Assembly: GCA_964371995.1 (NCBI GenBank)
Contig: CAYJPG010000043.1
Coordinates: forward strand, 1 to 22,896
Origin: SHZI01 sp964371995
Lineage (GTDB): Bacteria; Pseudomonadota; Gammaproteobacteria; Steroidobacterales; GCA-2729495
DNA: 22,896 nucleotides
Direction of reading: 5' to 3'
The position numbers and the translations under genes were made by a program. Under the pieces are notes generated by a model. That model searched no databases, had not been told where the DNA came from, and saw only the letters and a program-made list of their open reading frames with translations. Below are positions 21,970-22,896 of the stretch, in pieces (the first letter of the stretch is position 1; each line of letters opens with the position of its first letter).

Positions 21970-22737
21970 TCAGCCGGCGAGGCGGGCCTGCAAGGAGTCA
22001 AGGTAGTTGCGGATACGACGGGCGTTGACGCCCATATCGCCGCGCCCGACCCGCGACTTGGAGCGCACATCGACCCGGGCGCCGGAAGCCGTGGGCTGAA
22101 TGCGGATCACGACGTCGTCCTTGAAACGCACCCAGCCGGTTTCTGCGGTCGCTTCGATGCGACCTTCCGCTTCGCTGGCGTCCACCAGTGTCCAGCCCTT
22201 GTCGGCGACGATCTCCTTCGCGTCGGCAAAGACCACGTCGGCAGGTTGATCGACAACCAGCGGCTGGATATCAGGGAACGCGCGGTGCTGCTCGGCTGCA
22301 GTTTCGGCACCGTCATACTCGCTGGGGTTCGCGGCGTCAGCTTGCCGGAGCGCTGCGATCTTGACGAAGGCCGGTGGGGTATCCGTATCTGTGCTGATGT
22401 CGTGAATCGCCGGTGCACCACGCGCCTGACTGATCACGAAGCCATTGTTTGCCGTAACAGCAAGTCCGGCCAGCAGGGCCAGCCAGGCGATCGGCCGGGA
22501 TGTGGCACCGCGCAGCCCACCACTGCGGATCAGGCCGAGCCCGGCCGTAATCGCCGCGATCAGCAGCAGCAGGCTACCGAGCGCATAGGTTCCCATGCTG
22601 GCAAACGGTGAAAGAAATCCGGCGCGTGCACCAAAGCCCGAGGCAATGGCGAAAACGATGCCGATAGCAGCGGTCCAGATGCCGATCGCGGACAGACGGG
22701 AGCCTTTGCGCGGCGTGAGCTGCAGAGCGTCTTTCAT
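21970..22737 (-). CDS. DUF1499 family membrane protein
   Basis: From ATG 22737 the protein has 255 residues: a short basic start (MKDALQLTPRKGSRL), three membrane segments (about 15-37, 47-68 and 81-99), then a soluble DUF1499 domain with YPDIQ-like FPDIQPLVVD, A-x-x-x-V-x-x-K-G-W, RIEATAETGWVRFKDDVVIRI and VDVRSKSRVGRGDMGVNARRIR near the C-terminus. The function of DUF1499 is unknown. The frame is open to 22767, but AGGGGGGA just before ATG 22737 fixes the start. It is followed by the phosphatase gene. Confidence 0.85.
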   Translation of the reverse strand: MKDALQLTPRKGSRLSAIGIWTAAIGIVFAIASGFGARAGFLSPFASMGTYALGSLLLLIAAITAGLGLIRSGGLRGATSRPIAWLALLAGLAVTANNGFVISQARGAPAIHDISTDTDTPPAFVKIAALRQADAANPSEYDGAETAAEQHRAFPDIQPLVVDQPADVVFADAKEIVADKGWTLVDASEAEGRIEATAETGWVRFKDDVVIRIQPTASGARVDVRSKSRVGRGDMGVNARRIRNYLDSLQARLAG

Positions 22738-22882
22738 GCGCGTCCCCCCTTGCGTGACGCCGACCATAACACAGGCCTGCAGGAGTGCCCATGCCGGTCA
22801 GGCTGCCGGGCGGCCGGCCGCGGGCGCGGTTACAATCCCCGTCCCGTTGCCGGGTCAAGTTTTCAATGGACGCAGGTTTTGG

Positions 22883-22891
22883 TGTTATGAT
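22883..22891 (+). promoter_or_regulatory. Possible extended -10 promoter at the right edge
   Basis: TGTTATGAT matches the extended -10 form TGnTATAAT with one change. The 129 bp before it lack a gene on the plus strand, so this may drive a gene beyond the window. A second hexamer, TACAAT, lies at 22831-22836. The ATG at 22887 could instead be a start codon, but no ribosome site is visible. Confidence 0.3.
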
Positions 22892-22896
22892 CACGC

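Noticed and set aside
1..22896. CRISPR array, tRNA, rRNA, phage or insertion sequence
   Set aside because: No regular repeats, tRNA-like folds, transposase or integrase motifs were seen on reading both strands.
22866..22896. Start of a new gene at ATG 22866 or 22887
   Set aside because: Only three to ten codons are visible and no ribosome site is present; the bases read equally well as an extended -10 promoter.

Overview
The window is GC-rich, densely coding bacterial DNA with 28 supportable protein genes, short intergenic gaps and many 1-4 bp start/stop overlaps. The gene content (a cbb3-type oxidase operon ccoNOQP followed by ccoGHIS, a Pat-like ligase/acetyltransferase fusion, DUF2784, DUF2189 and DUF1499 membrane proteins) together with a GTAG-type REP doublet of the kind known from Stenotrophomonas, Xanthomonas and Pseudomonas points to a free-living aerobic or microaerobic gammaproteobacterium, perhaps near Xanthomonadales/Nevskiales. 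This placement is an inference; no rRNA is present. No tRNA, CRISPR array, insertion sequence or phage gene was seen, and no stretch over about 300 bp lacks a gene.

Left part (1-5106): the 3' end of a family III CoA-transferase, a DMT/EamA transporter with a terminator, an orphan lipoprotein on the minus strand, then a plus-strand run. That run is a membrane-anchored five-haem cytochrome c, a Tll0287-like (DUF3365) monohaem protein and a small four-histidine ferric-reductase-like membrane protein, tightly packed, followed by a DUF2189 membrane protein and a GST-like protein. The three haem genes look like a compact electron-transfer module for which I know no name; it is the best candidate here for an undescribed system.

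Centre (5123-13103, minus strand): a complete cbb3 cytochrome c oxidase operon in the order ccoN-O-Q-P-(102-aa unknown)-G-H-I-S. The structural subunits come first, then the Fe-S accessory protein CcoG, the assembly protein CcoH, the copper ATPase CcoI and the small assembly protein CcoS. Upstream are a divergent pair, DUF2784 membrane protein (minus) and dodecin (plus), sharing a 90-bp promoter region that holds a 13-bp palindrome.

Right part (14005-22896): an 886-residue acyl-CoA synthetase/GNAT fusion that keeps the catalytic histidine; a convergent leuC-leuD pair of a divergent subtype with no leuA or leuB beside it; a divergent moaC-mobA-folE cluster (molybdenum cofactor and folate/pterin, both starting from GTP); a MaoC-like hydratase; a REP doublet; and a minus-strand pair made of a DUF1499 membrane protein and an inositol-monophosphatase-family enzyme whose stop codon is supplied by the REP element. 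The last bases hold a probable extended -10 promoter for a gene beyond the window.
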